Assembly: GCF_003864255.1 (NCBI RefSeq) | Contig: NZ_QWEZ01000001.1 | Span: 1,798,001 to 1,862,000, forward strand | Source: Aestuariirhabdus litorea | GTDB lineage: Bacteria > Pseudomonadota > Gammaproteobacteria > Pseudomonadales > Aestuariirhabdaceae | Direction: 5' to 3' | Length of the DNA stretch: 64,000 nt | Part shown: in pieces, positions 15,503 to 24,805 of the stretch | Numbering within the stretch: the first letter of the stretch is position 1 | Layout of the letters: every line of letters starts with the position of its first letter | Translations under genes and position numbers: made by a program | The notes under the pieces: generated by a model | What the model saw: only the letters and a program-made list of their open reading frames with translations | What the model was told of the DNA's origin: nothing | The model's database searches: none

Positions 15503-16378
15503 TTAACGGGCCTCGTCGACCACCCCGTTTTCCAGCGTTCCCAGCCCCTCCACCTGCAGACTGACAACATCCCCGTGTTTCATCCATTTGGGCGGACGGA
15601 AGGAAAAACCAACCCCGGCCGGTGTGCCGGTGGCGATCACATCTCCGGGTTTAAGGGTCATGCATTCACTGAGGATAATGACCAGCCGCTCCATATCGAA
15701 GCACAGGTGATCGATGTTGCTGTCCTGCACCAGCTCACCATTGAGTCGGGTCTGCAGTCGTGCCCCCTTCAATCCCCGCGGAAGCTCATCGGCGGTGACC
15801 AGATAGGGACCCAGCGCCCCTGTACTGTCAAAATTCTTGCCGATACACCACTGTGGGGTTTTCATCTGATAATCACGAATGGAGGCATCATTGAAGATGC
15901 AGTAGCCGGCTATCGCATCCAGCGCATTATCAGGAGTAGCATGACGGATTTTTTTGCCGATGATGATAGCGACCTCGACTTCGTAATCGAGCTTATCCGA
16001 GCAGGCAGGACGAACAATATCCTCACCATGTGCAATCAATGAACCGGCGGTACGCAGGAAGATCTCGGGGTACTCAAGCACCTCACCACCGGACTCCTTG
16101 GCATGGTCGGCGTAGTTGCGGCCGATGCAGATCACCTTCTCGGGGTTATCCACCACCGGTAGCAGCCTGATCTGGTCATAGCTGATCAGGTGCTCTTGAT
16201 GGTCACCTGCAGCCAATGCCTCAAGTTGAGGCCTCCACTGTTCGAGCTGTTCCAGCAAACCACGCATGTTCCGAGGCAGCGAGGGTAAAGCGCTCGCAAG
16301 ATCGAGAATGCGTTCACCCACCACAAGCCCAACACCCTGCTGCTGGCTCGACCGGTTAATAAAGTTGATCAATTTCAT
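15503..16378 (-). CDS. Fumarylacetoacetate hydrolase family protein
   Basis: A metal-dependent enzyme of the FAH fold, which hydrolyses or decarboxylates acyl pyruvates and related oxo acids. Of its 291 residues the N-terminal third is variable. The catalytic part starts at VICIGRNYADHAKE (82-95). The metal ligands are probably Glu133, Glu135 (in DYEVEVAII) and Asp164 (in FNDASIRDY). The C-terminal GDVIATGTPAGVG stretch is typical. The substrate is unknown. Operon partners suggest a short oxo or hydroxy acid. Confidence 0.9.
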   Translation of the reverse strand: MKLINFINRSSQQQGVGLVVGERILDLASALPSLPRNMRGLLEQLEQWRPQLEALAAGDHQEHLISYDQIRLLPVVDNPEKVICIGRNYADHAKESGGEVLEYPEIFLRTAGSLIAHGEDIVRPACSDKLDYEVEVAIIIGKKIRHATPDNALDAIAGYCIFNDASIRDYQMKTPQWCIGKNFDSTGALGPYLVTADELPRGLKGARLQTRLNGELVQDSNIDHLCFDMERLVIILSECMTLKPGDVIATGTPAGVGFSFRPPKWMKHGDVVSLQVEGLGTLENGVVDEAR

Positions 16379-16465
16379 AAGGACTCTTTCTCAAGTAATG
16401 AGGATCTCTCATCAGTATCTCCAAGCTGAACTTCTTAGCTCGATGAACTGTGAACAGATAGGCTA

Positions 16466-17401
16466 TTAATTAATTTTTGTGAGCAAATCTCGCTCTTCAA
16501 AAAACGCAAGGATATTCTTTATAGCACAACCGACCATGGCGCCGCGACACTGTGCCGTTGCGCTGCCGATGTGAGGAGCCAGGGTCACGTTAGGTAACGT
16601 CAAAAGACCGGGGTTTACCTTCGGCTCATCTTCATAGACATCGAGCCCTGCTGCGGCGAGGTGCCCTCCTTTCATGGCATCCACCAGGGCTTGCTCATCG
16701 ACCAAGGGACCACGACCGGTATTGATTAATACCGCATCGGGCTTCATCGCCGAAATTCGCTCGGCATTCATAATGTGCCGGGTTGACTCATTTAAGGGAC
16801 AGTTGATTGACACGATATCGGCCTCTCCCAGCATAGCGTCCAGGTCGGCATAGAAGGTTGCCTCCAGTGCAGCAGCGGCCTCTGGCTTTGGGTTAGGACC
16901 GTGGTAGAGGATCTCCATATTGAACGCCCTGGCGCGGCGCGCAACCGCCTGCCCAATCTCGCCAAAGCCGATGATGCCCAACCGGGTTCCGTGTACCGTT
17001 TTACCCAGAGCGCCCACCGGCTGCGTGTCACTCCACTGCCCTTCACGTAAAAAACGCTCGTTGGCTGTGAGCTGACGACTGGCGGCGAGGATCAACAGGA
17101 ACGCCAGGTCGGCCGTGTCCTCCGTAACCACTGGCGTTGTAGTCACACTGATCCCGCGAGCCGAAGCTGCCTCAAGGTCAATATGATCGTAACCGACCCC
17201 GATACTGGCGATCAGTTTGATGGAGTCGGGAAGTTGAGCAATCAAGGTGGCATCAATGGGGTCGAGTACAGTAGTCAAGATCGCCTGTGCCCCCTCGAAG
17301 ACCGAGGGGTCCCCCTCATAGAGTTTGGTTTGCAGCGTTTCACCATTGGCGGTCAGCGGGGGCAAGGGTAGCGGGCGGATCAAAACAAAGGTAGAGGTCA
17401 T
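16466..17401 (-). CDS. D-isomer-specific 2-hydroxyacid dehydrogenase (glyoxylate/hydroxypyruvate reductase-like)
   Basis: Interconverts 2-oxoacids and D-2-hydroxyacids. The 311 residues have the GxGxxG motif at 145-150 (IGFGEIG). The catalytic set is Arg230 (NTGRGPLVD), Glu259 (DVYEDEP) and His277 (APHIGSAT). After the second Rossmann strand the sequence is YHGPNPK without the acidic residue typical of NAD enzymes, so NADP(H) use is likely. It follows the dehalogenase-like gene by 52 bp. Glycolate produced by that enzyme would be a natural substrate or product for this one, but that link is inference. Confidence 0.9.
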   Translation of the reverse strand: MTSTFVLIRPLPLPPLTANGETLQTKLYEGDPSVFEGAQAILTTVLDPIDATLIAQLPDSIKLIASIGVGYDHIDLEAASARGISVTTTPVVTEDTADLAFLLILAASRQLTANERFLREGQWSDTQPVGALGKTVHGTRLGIIGFGEIGQAVARRARAFNMEILYHGPNPKPEAAAALEATFYADLDAMLGEADIVSINCPLNESTRHIMNAERISAMKPDAVLINTGRGPLVDEQALVDAMKGGHLAAAGLDVYEDEPKVNPGLLTLPNVTLAPHIGSATAQCRGAMVGCAIKNILAFFEERDLLTKIN

Positions 17402-17453
17402 AACTGCTTCTCTATAGGGTTGCGTATGGAAAGGGCTGCGTTGGGCGTCCCGG

Positions 17454-18320
17454 TTACAGAAAATCGTTCAACAGGGCCAGCAACTCATCGGGCTTTTCCT
17501 GCGCCGGGTAGTGCCCGCACTCGAGACCGGCACCGCGGACATCGATCGCCTTATCCTGCCAGGTTGCAAGAACATCAAAGAGCTGTCCCATGGGACCCAG
17601 CGTACCCCACACCACCAACAGGGGGCAGCTGATCTTTTTGTGCTGATCAGCCCGGTCGTGCTCCAGATCAATGGTCGCTCCGGCGCGATAGTCCTCACAG
17701 GTGGCATGAATCACTGCAGGATCCGTCATATTGGCTTCGAAGGCAGCCAACACCTCCGGCTCAATCGCCTCAACACCGCCAAGCCGTGACCCCAGCCCCC
17801 GATGCAGGTAGATCAAGGGGTCTCCGCCGATCAGCCGTTCTGGCAGCGGGTGTGGCTGGGTAAGAAAAAACCAGTGAAAGTAGGCCTGGGCACTGGCGTG
17901 AGTAACCTGCTCGTAGAAAGTACGGGTTGGAATAATATCGATCAGGGTTGCATTGAGTACCCGGTCCGGGTGGTCCAGACAGAGTCGGTGGGTCACCCTT
18001 GCCCCCCGGTCATGCCCGACAACCCGGAAGCGCTCGTGCCCCAGCGCATCCATAATCGCAATCATATCGCTCGCCATGGCGCGCTTGCTGTAGTTGGCAT
18101 GATCGGCTGTACCGACCGGCTTATCGCTGGCGCCGTAGCCCCGCAGGTCGGGGCAGATCACCTGATAGCCTTCAGCTACCAGCTTCGGTGCCAAATCCCA
18201 CCAACACAGATGGGTTTCCGGGTAACCGTGTATCAGCAGCAGGGGTTCTCCCTCTCCGGCGATATAAACGCAGATAGAGAGATCACCACTGCGTACAAAA
18301 CGCTGTTCAAATTGCTGCAT
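17454..18320 (-). CDS. Haloacetate (fluoroacetate) dehalogenase-like alpha/beta hydrolase
   Basis: Predicted hydrolytic dehalogenase converting haloacetates to glycolate. The 288 residues align through their whole length with the known haloacetate dehalogenase family. The active-site set known from fluoroacetate dehalogenase is complete at nearly the same numbers: nucleophile Asp104, carboxylate-binding Arg105 and Arg108 (GHDRGAR), Asp128 and His270 of the triad, and the halide pocket His149, Trp150 (YFHWFFL) and Tyr211 (EDYRA). It is the first gene of the operon, and a good AGAGG site precedes the ATG. Epoxide hydrolases share the fold, but they lack this halide-pocket set. Activity on fluoroacetate itself cannot be assured from sequence. 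Confidence 0.82.
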   Translation of the reverse strand: MQQFEQRFVRSGDLSICVYIAGEGEPLLLIHGYPETHLCWWDLAPKLVAEGYQVICPDLRGYGASDKPVGTADHANYSKRAMASDMIAIMDALGHERFRVVGHDRGARVTHRLCLDHPDRVLNATLIDIIPTRTFYEQVTHASAQAYFHWFFLTQPHPLPERLIGGDPLIYLHRGLGSRLGGVEAIEPEVLAAFEANMTDPAVIHATCEDYRAGATIDLEHDRADQHKKISCPLLVVWGTLGPMGQLFDVLATWQDKAIDVRGAGLECGHYPAQEKPDELLALLNDFL

Positions 18321-18408
18321 GCCAAACCTCTGCTCATTATTATTGGTGGTTAGCGCGGGCGGAAACCCCTATCACTCAGGCTCAAGGAGCATTATAGAAA
18401 GCAAAACC

Positions 18409-18435
18409 GGGGGGCGATCACCCCCCATTTGGGGG
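18409..18435. promoter_or_regulatory. Two mutually exclusive G/C-run hairpins in a divergent intergenic region
   Basis: In the 306-bp gap between the divergent dehalogenase and secreted-protein genes, a C6 run (18421-18426) can pair with the G6 run upstream (18409-18414, 6-nt loop) or the G5 run downstream (18431-18435, 4-nt loop). TATAAA follows at 18436-18441. Only one pairing can form at a time. The rest of the gap shows no clear feature. Confidence 0.5.
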
Positions 18436-18626
18436 TATAAAATACTACAAAGCCCCTTCTTTTCGCCCTCCCCAACCACTCCTGATGCCACCAGAACGCC
18501 TCTCACTCCTATTCAGAATGCAGACTGACAATGGATATGGAACTCCGGCGGTCATCGACTAAACTCGATAGTCAGCCTTACCTTCTTCAGGGTGCGCCCT
18601 GCGCCCCTTCGCCTGAGGAGACCATC

Positions 18627-19412
18627 ATGCTCCCGACTCCATGCAACAACTGGTGTGCCCTGCCTCACTTTCTCACGGCAGCCCTACTGACATCAGCGGG
18701 AGTGGCTTCGGCCCAAAGCGGAGCTGGCATCTATGAGGGAAAACCCGTACCCATAGGCAATGGCACCGCCCGAACGGTGGTTAAAAGTAACGGGCAGGGA
18801 GAGGTGATTTCAATCGGGGTCGTGTTTACACCCGAGATGCTCGAAGGTCTGCCCAGTGCGTATCAGGGTGAGTCCCCGAACTTTCCCTACCCGCTATCGA
18901 TGCCGACAACCGGGCCAGCAACAATGGTTGATCACGTCCTAATCAACTGGGAGTCAGAGGGGCATCCACCACAAAAGGTTTACGACGTACCGCATTTTGA
19001 CTTCCATTTTTACCTGGTCAGTCCATCGGAGCGGATGAAGGTTTCTTTTGGCAGCCCCGAGGAGTCCGCGGCCCCTGAACAGCAGCCATCGACCGACCTC
19101 CTGCCCGAAGGCTACCTTCTGCCACCAGGCACCGCCGTACCCCAAATGGGCGCGCATGCGATCGACCCGACTGCGGCCGAATTCAATCAGCAGCCTTTTA
19201 CCACCACCTTTATTTACGGCTACTACAACCGGCAACAGACTTTCCTCGAGCCGATGATCTCTCTGGCGTTCCTTCAGTCCAGGCCCGACTTCACGAGCGC
19301 GGTACCTCGGCCCCAAGCCTACAGCAAGCCGGGACCCTACCCCTCCAGCTACAGCGTCAAATATCACCCGGCCACCAACCTGTACGAGGTTTCCCTAGGG
19401 GAAATACGCTAG
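18627..19412 (+). CDS. Predicted secreted protein, TTHB210-like/DUF5602 domain
   Basis: The chosen ATG has a GAGGAG site 6 bp upstream and gives 261 residues with an N-terminal signal peptide (hydrophobic FLTAALLTSAGVASA, cleavage expected near residue 29). The mature part includes GNGTARTVVKSNGQGEVISI, later GLPSAYQG, and the histidine-rich PHFDFHFYLV. That combination recalls the TTHB210-like family of unknown function, and I give this from memory with moderate trust. The frame is open further upstream without a signal-like sequence. The HFDFHFY segment could bind metal. The function is unknown, and it may be transcribed divergently from the dehalogenase operon. Confidence 0.72.
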   Translation: MLPTPCNNWCALPHFLTAALLTSAGVASAQSGAGIYEGKPVPIGNGTARTVVKSNGQGEVISIGVVFTPEMLEGLPSAYQGESPNFPYPLSMPTTGPATMVDHVLINWESEGHPPQKVYDVPHFDFHFYLVSPSERMKVSFGSPEESAAPEQQPSTDLLPEGYLLPPGTAVPQMGAHAIDPTAAEFNQQPFTTTFIYGYYNRQQTFLEPMISLAFLQSRPDFTSAVPRPQAYSKPGPYPSSYSVKYHPATNLYEVSLGEIR

Positions 19413-19452
19413 TCGGGAGATACAACAGAGGACAAATGGCTCTGGGTGAGAG

Positions 19453-19887
19453 TTAATCCATCAGGGAACTGATCTGGTCAAAACTGAATCCACGATACTG
19501 GAAAAAGCGGATACGGCGCGCCTTTTCAGCCGCGTTAGCGGCGGGCGCTCCAGCAAACTTGCGCTGATTCAGCTCCGCCAATAGCGCAAACCAGTCAACC
19601 GGGATGCCGGACAGCACCCGCTCGTAAAGCGCTTCCTGTACCCCCCGTTGGCGGAGTTCACCCCTTATGCGCGCAGGGCCCTGATACCGGGCCAGTCGGC
19701 TACGGATAAAACTCTCTGTAAAGCGCTCATCGCTCTGCAGGTTTTCATCGGCCAATCGATCGAGTTCAGGGTCAACCAGCTCCTGCGAAAAGCGCCGTTG
19801 CAGCTTTTCAAACAGTTCCTGGCGGGAGTGCTCACGGCGCGCCAGCAGGTTCATGGCGGCGCGCCGGATATCGGCGGATTCAGACAT
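19453..19887 (-). CDS. recX: Regulatory protein RecX
   Basis: A 144-residue modulator that binds RecA filaments and limits recombinase activity. It is an all-helical repeat protein. The N-terminal AAMNLLARREHSRQEL and the central DLD/ESF-type segment (ENLQSDERFTESFIRSRL) match the family. It starts 7 bp past the recA stop on the same strand, so it should be co-transcribed by read-through from the LexA-controlled promoter. In E. coli alaS follows directly. Here about 9 kb of other genes intervene. Confidence 0.95.
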   Translation of the reverse strand: MSESADIRRAAMNLLARREHSRQELFEKLQRRFSQELVDPELDRLADENLQSDERFTESFIRSRLARYQGPARIRGELRQRGVQEALYERVLSGIPVDWFALLAELNQRKFAGAPAANAAEKARRIRFFQYRGFSFDQISSLMD

Positions 19888-19894
19888 CGAGTGC

Positions 19895-20926
19895 CTAGGC
19901 CTCGGTGGGTTCTTCCTTGCTCACCACAGCGCCACTGGCGGGAATATCGAAGTGCAGGCGAATCTTGTCCTCAATCTCCTTCGCCATGACCGGGTTATCC
20001 TCAAGGAACTGGGCGGCGTTGGCCTTGCCCTGGCCGATCTTGTCCCCATTATAGGAGTACCAGGCGCCGGCCTTGTCGATCAGTCCCAACTTGACACCCA
20101 GGTCGATCACCTCACCCATATGGTAGATGCCCTGGCCATAAAGAATCTGGAACTCGGCCTGTTTGAAGGGGGGAGAGACCTTGTTCTTGACCACCTTGAC
20201 CCGGGTCTCGTTACCGATCACCTCTTCCCCCTGCTTGACCGAGCCGGTACGGCGAATATCAAGACGCACGGAGGCATAGAATTTCAGCGCATTACCGCCA
20301 GTGGTGGTTTCCGGGTTACCGAACATCACCCCGATCTTCATACGGATCTGGTTGATGAAGATCACCAGGCAGTTGGCCTGCTTGATGGAGCCGGTCAGCT
20401 TACGCAGCGCCTGCGACATCAGGCGCGCCTGCAGGCCCACGTGGTGATCTCCCATCTCGCCTTCGATCTCGGCCTTTGGGGTCAGGGCCGCCACCGAGTC
20501 GACGATCACCACATCAACGGCGTTGGAGCGCACCAGCATATCGGTAATCTCCAACGCCTGTTCGCCGGTATCGGGCTGGGAGACGTAGAGGTCATCGACA
20601 TTAACTCCCAGTTTGCCGGCATAATCGGGGTCGAGGGCATGCTCCGCATCGACAAAGGCGCAGGTCGCGCCTGCCTTCTGCGCCTCGGCAATCACCTGCA
20701 GTGTCAGCGTCGTCTTACCGGAGGATTCTGGCCCGTAGATCTCGACAATCCGGCCCTTAGGCAAGCCGCCGATACCCAGCGCAATATCCAGGGCCAAAGA
20801 GCCGGTAGAGATGGCGGGGATCGCTTCGCGCTCATGGTCACCCATGCGCATCACCGCGCCCTTGCCAAACTGGCGCTCAATCTGGCTGAGTGCGGCACTT
20901 AACGCTTTTTGCTTGTTCTGATCCAT
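19895..20926 (-). CDS. recA: Recombinase RecA
   Basis: The DNA strand-exchange ATPase and LexA co-protease, 343 residues from [13 protein letters not shown] three codons earlier is possible, but the GAGGT site favours the ATG. The Walker A motif GPESSGKT is near residues 65-72. The DNA-binding loops ([10 protein letters not shown], and [22 protein letters not shown]), the Walker B region [12 protein letters not shown], and an acidic C-terminal tail are all present. Transcription should be SOS-inducible through the LexA site at 21019-21038. Confidence 0.99.
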   Translation of the reverse strand: MDQNKQKALSAALSQIERQFGKGAVMRMGDHEREAIPAISTGSLALDIALGIGGLPKGRIVEIYGPESSGKTTLTLQVIAEAQKAGATCAFVDAEHALDPDYAGKLGVNVDDLYVSQPDTGEQALEITDMLVRSNAVDVVIVDSVAALTPKAEIEGEMGDHHVGLQARLMSQALRKLTGSIKQANCLVIFINQIRMKIGVMFGNPETTTGGNALKFYASVRLDIRRTGSVKQGEEVIGNETRVKVVKNKVSPPFKQAEFQILYGQGIYHMGEVIDLGVKLGLIDKAGAWYSYNGDKIGQGKANAAQFLEDNPVMAKEIEDKIRLHFDIPASGAVVSKEEPTEA

Positions 20927-21014
20927 TACTGGCACCTCTAAATGTGTTCCGGAGTCTGTTCAGGTTGGGAGCTGACCATTGATCGGCCCCTGGTGAAAAG
21001 ATTACTTTAAAATC

Positions 21015-21042
21015 ATTTTACTGTATAGATGAACAGTATTAA
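21015..21042 (-). promoter_or_regulatory. recA promoter with overlapping LexA box
   Basis: The LexA operator is at 21019-21038, with symmetric TACTGT and ACAGTA ends and the CTG-N10-CAG core at 21021-21036. It fills the 16-bp spacer between TTAATA (21037-21042) and TAAAAT (21015-21020) on the minus strand. This is the same geometry as in E. coli recA. The transcript would start about 80 bp before the recA ATG. Confidence 0.92.
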
Positions 21043-21091
21043 AGCACAGTCTGTTTACCTTGCCTAGCCCCCACATTTTCACCTGTCGCTT

Positions 21092-21589
21092 TTAGCGACA
21101 TATCAGGGCTAGTATCCCCTCAAGGGCAGCGACTACCGTCTGCTCACGGACCGAGCGGCGCCCCCCCGAAAATTGAAAGCGACGGGCCAGGGCAGGGTGC
21201 CCTCGCTGCTGCCAGGCCACCCACACCGTTCCCACCGGTTTCTCCGCACTGCCCCCTCCGGGGCCAGCCACCCCGCTGACAGCGACAGCGACCGTGGCGC
21301 CAGAACGCTCAAGCGCACCGGCGGTCATCTCCATCACCACCGCCTCGCTGACTGCCCCTGCATGGGCAAGGGTCTGCTCGCTCACCCCCAGCATCCGCTG
21401 TTTGGCGGCATTGGAGTAGGTCACAAAGCCGGCGTCAAACCAGTTGGAGCTACCAGCCACCTCGGTAATCGCGGTCGCGACTCCGCCACCCGTGCAGGAT
21501 TCGGCCGTCGCTAAGATAGCGCCGGAAGCCTCCAGAGCCTGCCCCACCCGATGTGCCAGGGTATCCATCTGTTGCGACCACGAATCCAT
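21092..21589 (-). CDS. pncC: Nicotinamide-nucleotide amidase (CinA C-terminal domain)
   Basis: Deamidates nicotinamide mononucleotide to nicotinic acid mononucleotide in pyridine-nucleotide recycling. The 165 residues correspond to the stand-alone CinA C-terminal domain, the E. coli PncC length. The signature TAESCTGGG places the likely nucleophile at Ser31, and GVAGPGGGSAEKPVGTVW follows. A very strong GGGAGGAGAG site fixes this start rather than the open upstream extension. It lies upstream of recA on the same strand, separated by the recA promoter, and divergent from mutS. Confidence 0.93.
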   Translation of the reverse strand: MDSWSQQMDTLAHRVGQALEASGAILATAESCTGGGVATAITEVAGSSNWFDAGFVTYSNAAKQRMLGVSEQTLAHAGAVSEAVVMEMTAGALERSGATVAVAVSGVAGPGGGSAEKPVGTVWVAWQQRGHPALARRFQFSGGRRSVREQTVVAALEGILALICR

Positions 21590-21702
21590 ACTCTCCTCCC
21601 GCGATGGGTATCGCCCCTTTCTCAGTCCTGCCATTATCACGTAGAATCAAGCTCCCGTTAATTCCCTAATTCCAGATTCCAGCCGGGAGAGATTCACCCC
21701 CC

Positions 21703-24282
21703 ATGGCAGCGGTCAAAGACGCACAGACAACCCACACCCCTATGATGCAGCAGTACCTTCGCATCAAGCAGCAGCACCGTAACGAGCTGGTGTTCTACCG
21801 CATGGGGGACTTTTACGAGCTGTTCTACGACGACGCACGCCGTGCCGCCGCCCTGCTCGACATTACCCTGACCGCCCGTGGGCAGTCCGCCGGGGAGCCG
21901 ATTCCGATGGCAGGAATCCCTTTTCACGCTGCCGACGGCTACCTGGCCAGGCTGGTGAAACTGGGTGAGTCGGTGGCGATCTGCGAACAGATTGGCGACC
22001 CCGCTACCAGCAAAGGACCGGTGGAGCGTCAGGTGGTTCGGGTCATTACGCCGGGGACCGTCACCGACGAGGCCCTGATGGAGGAGCGCAAGGATACTCT
22101 GCTGGGCGCCCTGCAGCAGCGGGATAACCGCTTCGGGTTGGCGGTGCTTGATATCAGCAGCGGCCGCTTTCAGGTGACCGAGCTGCACAGCGAAGAGGCG
22201 GTCCAGGCCGAACTCCAGCGACTGGACCCGGCCGAGCTACTGGTATGCGACGAGCTGATTCAGCCCCACTGGCTGCACAACCGCAAGGGGTTGCGCAAAC
22301 GGGCTCCCTGGGATTTTGAGTATGACTCGGCTCACCAGGCCCTCTGCCAGCAGTTCAAGGTAAAGGATCTGCAGGGATTCGGCTGCGAGCAGCTGGTGCT
22401 GGCAGTGGAAGCCGCCGGCTGTTTGCTCCACTACGCCAGGGAGACACAGCGTACCGCACTGCCCCACTTGCGCAGCCTGACCCACATTAACCACGACGAC
22501 AGTGTCATTCTGGATGCAGCCAGCCGTCGCAACCTGGAGATCGATACCAACCTCAGCGGCGGCCATGACAATACCCTGGCGTCGGTCATGGACCGAACCG
22601 CAACCGCCATGGGCAGCCGTATGCTCGGCCGCTGGCTGAATCGTCCTCTGCGCGACAACGCGCAGCTGCACCGACGCCAGGAGGCGATAGCCGCCCTGCT
22701 CGATAACTATCGCTATGAGCCGTTGCAACTGCTGCTCAAACAGATCGGCGACATCGAGCGCATCCTGGCCCGGGTCGGCCTGCGCTCCGCGCGCCCCCGC
22801 GACCTGGCCCGGTTGCGGGATGCCCTCGCCACGCTCCCAGCACTGCAACAGCAGCTAGCGGAGATCGACTGCCCCGCTGTCTCCATGCTGGCCGCCCAGG
22901 CTTCCGAATATCCCGCACTGGTTGAACTACTGCAAAGCGCCGTCATCGAGAACCCACCAGTGGTGATCCGCGACGGCGGGGTGATCGCAGCGGGCTACGA
23001 TGCCGAACTCGACGAACTACGTGGCATCAGCGAAAACGCCGGCCAGTACCTGCTCGATATGGAGACCCGGGAGCGGGAACGCAGCGGCCTCTCCTCCCTC
23101 AAGGTGGGCTACAACCGGGTGCACGGTTACTACATCGAAATCAGCCGTGCCCAGTCCGACCAGGCGCCAGCTGACTACATTCGACGCCAGACACTGAAAA
23201 ACGCTGAACGCTTTATCACCCCGGAGCTCAAAACCTTTGAAGACAAGGCGCTGAGCAGCAAGAGCCGCGCCCTGGCTCGGGAGAAGGTGCTCTATGAGTC
23301 CCTGCTCGACCAGCTCCTGGAGCAACTGGCCCCGTTGCAGGAAAGCGCTCAGGCGGTGGCCGAACTCGATGTGCTCAGCAACCTCGCCGAACGCGCCGAC
23401 AACCTCAACCTCACCCGCCCCGAGTTCAGCACGGCTCCGGGCATCCTGATTGAGGAGGGGCGCCACCCGGTGGTGGAGCAGGTCCTCGACGAGCCCTTCG
23501 TAGCCAACGGTGTCAACCTCAATAGCCAGCGTCGCATGCTGATGATTACCGGCCCCAATATGGGTGGTAAATCGACCTATATGCGCCAAACGGCGCTGAT
23601 CGTACTGCTTGCCTGCATCGGCAGCTACGTGCCCGCGAACCGCCTCAAGCTGGGGCCCATTGACCGCATCTTTACCCGAATCGGCTCCTCCGACGACCTG
23701 GCGGGTGGACGCTCAACCTTTATGGTGGAGATGACCGAGACCGCCAACATCCTCAACAACGCCACTGACCAAAGCCTGGTACTGATGGATGAGGTGGGTC
23801 GCGGCACCAGTACCTTCGACGGTCTTTCCCTGGCCTGGGCAGCGGCTTCCCACCTTGCCAGCGAGGTGAAGGCGTTTACCCTTTTCGCCACCCACTATTT
23901 TGAGCTGACGGCCATGCCGGAGCTGATTCCCGGGGTAGCCAACGTGCACCTCAACGCCACCGAGCACGAAGATCGCATCGTATTCCTGCACTCGGTCAAT
24001 GAGGGCCCCGCGAGCCAAAGCTATGGCCTGCAGGTAGCGCAGCTGGCGGGGGTACCCCGGCCGGTAATCCAGAGTGCGCGCCAGAAGCTGAATCAACTGG
24101 AGCGGGAACAGCAAGTGGAGGCAGCGCCTCCGGCCGAGGCCCCTGCCCTTCCCCGTCAGGATGACCTGTTTGCCAGCCCCTTGCCCCACCCGGTGATCGA
24201 TGAACTGCAACAGCTCGACCCGGACAACCTGACACCACGGCAAGCGCTGGAGCTGCTTTATGAGCTGCGCTCACGCCTCTAA
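21703..24282 (+). CDS. mutS: DNA mismatch repair protein MutS
   Basis: Recognises mispairs and small loops and recruits MutL. The 859 residues are typical. The mismatch-contact Phe37-x-Glu39 lies in GDFYELF near the N terminus. The connector, lever and clamp domains occupy about 130-560. The ATPase has the P-loop GPNMGGKST at 617-625, then the Walker B region [16 protein letters not shown] and the signature RSTFMVEM. The short C-terminal segment ([17 protein letters not shown]) is the tetramerisation element. It is divergent from pncC and 125 bp upstream of fdxA. Confidence 0.99.
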   Translation: MAAVKDAQTTHTPMMQQYLRIKQQHRNELVFYRMGDFYELFYDDARRAAALLDITLTARGQSAGEPIPMAGIPFHAADGYLARLVKLGESVAICEQIGDPATSKGPVERQVVRVITPGTVTDEALMEERKDTLLGALQQRDNRFGLAVLDISSGRFQVTELHSEEAVQAELQRLDPAELLVCDELIQPHWLHNRKGLRKRAPWDFEYDSAHQALCQQFKVKDLQGFGCEQLVLAVEAAGCLLHYARETQRTALPHLRSLTHINHDDSVILDAASRRNLEIDTNLSGGHDNTLASVMDRTATAMGSRMLGRWLNRPLRDNAQLHRRQEAIAALLDNYRYEPLQLLLKQIGDIERILARVGLRSARPRDLARLRDALATLPALQQQLAEIDCPAVSMLAAQASEYPALVELLQSAVIENPPVVIRDGGVIAAGYDAELDELRGISENAGQYLLDMETRERERSGLSSLKVGYNRVHGYYIEISRAQSDQAPADYIRRQTLKNAERFITPELKTFEDKALSSKSRALAREKVLYESLLDQLLEQLAPLQESAQAVAELDVLSNLAERADNLNLTRPEFSTAPGILIEEGRHPVVEQVLDEPFVANGVNLNSQRRMLMITGPNMGGKSTYMRQTALIVLLACIGSYVPANRLKLGPIDRIFTRIGSSDDLAGGRSTFMVEMTETANILNNATDQSLVLMDEVGRGTSTFDGLSLAWAAASHLASEVKAFTLFATHYFELTAMPELIPGVANVHLNATEHEDRIVFLHSVNEGPASQSYGLQVAQLAGVPRPVIQSARQKLNQLEREQQVEAAPPAEAPALPRQDDLFASPLPHPVIDELQQLDPDNLTPRQALELLYELRSRL

Positions 24283-24290
24283 TGGATTGC

Positions 24291-24319
24291 TTAAAAGCGC
24301 ACCCAACACCTGCTACACT
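24291..24319 (+). promoter_or_regulatory. Candidate fdxA promoter
   Basis: TTAAAA (24291-24296) and TACACT (24314-24319) are spaced 17 bp apart, and a C precedes the -10 box, a feature favoured by stationary-phase sigma factor RpoS. It begins 9 bp after the mutS stop and 112 bp before fdxA. Confidence 0.42.
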
Positions 24320-24407
24320 AGTCGGCAGCTTGGCCTGTACCCGGCAGGTATAGGCCTTAACAACCGCCCATAACAACAGCTCACAGCCTGACTGGAGAAT
24401 TGATCCC

Positions 24408-24731
24408 ATGACTTTTGTGGTTACCGACAACTGCATCAAGTGCAAATACACCGACTGTGTCGAAGTCTGTCCTGTCGACTGCTTCTACGAAGGACCCAAC
24501 TTTCTGGTAATCCACCCCGATGAGTGTATCGACTGTGCTCTGTGCGAGCCCGAGTGCCCCGCCAACGCGATCTTCTCTGAGGATGAGGTACCGGAAAACC
24601 AGCAGGAGTTTATTGAGCTTAACGCCGAGCTGGCTGAAGTATGGGACAACATTACCGAAAAGAAGGAAGCCTTGGCCGATGCCGAGGAGTGGGACGGTGT
24701 CGAAGGCAAGCTCCAATACCTGGAGCGCTAG
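24408..24731 (+). CDS. fdxA: Ferredoxin FdxA (7Fe type)
   Basis: A 107-residue low-potential electron carrier with one [3Fe-4S] and one [4Fe-4S] cluster. Nine cysteines are visible at 9, 12, 17, 21, 25, 40, 43, 46 and 50, in the pattern CIKCKYTDC...CPVDC and [11 protein letters not shown]. The C-terminal extension of about 50 residues after the clusters is standard for the Azotobacter/Pseudomonas FdxA type. Its position between mutS and rpoS is conserved in pseudomonads and relatives. A bidirectional terminator separates it from the convergent rpoS. Confidence 0.96.
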   Translation: MTFVVTDNCIKCKYTDCVEVCPVDCFYEGPNFLVIHPDECIDCALCEPECPANAIFSEDEVPENQQEFIELNAELAEVWDNITEKKEALADAEEWDGVEGKLQYLER

Positions 24732-24742
24732 CCTTTTACCAA

Positions 24743-24772
24743 AAAAAAGGGCAGCTTTCGCTGCCCTTTTTT
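24743..24772. terminator. Bidirectional terminator between fdxA and rpoS
   Basis: A 12-bp stem (24743-24754 with 24761-24772) with a GGGCAG core, loop CTTTCG, and A and T runs on the two sides. It serves the convergent fdxA and rpoS transcripts. Confidence 0.93.
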
Positions 24773-24805
24773 ATTGATCATCCTTAGATGACTCAGCCCT
24801 GCCGC

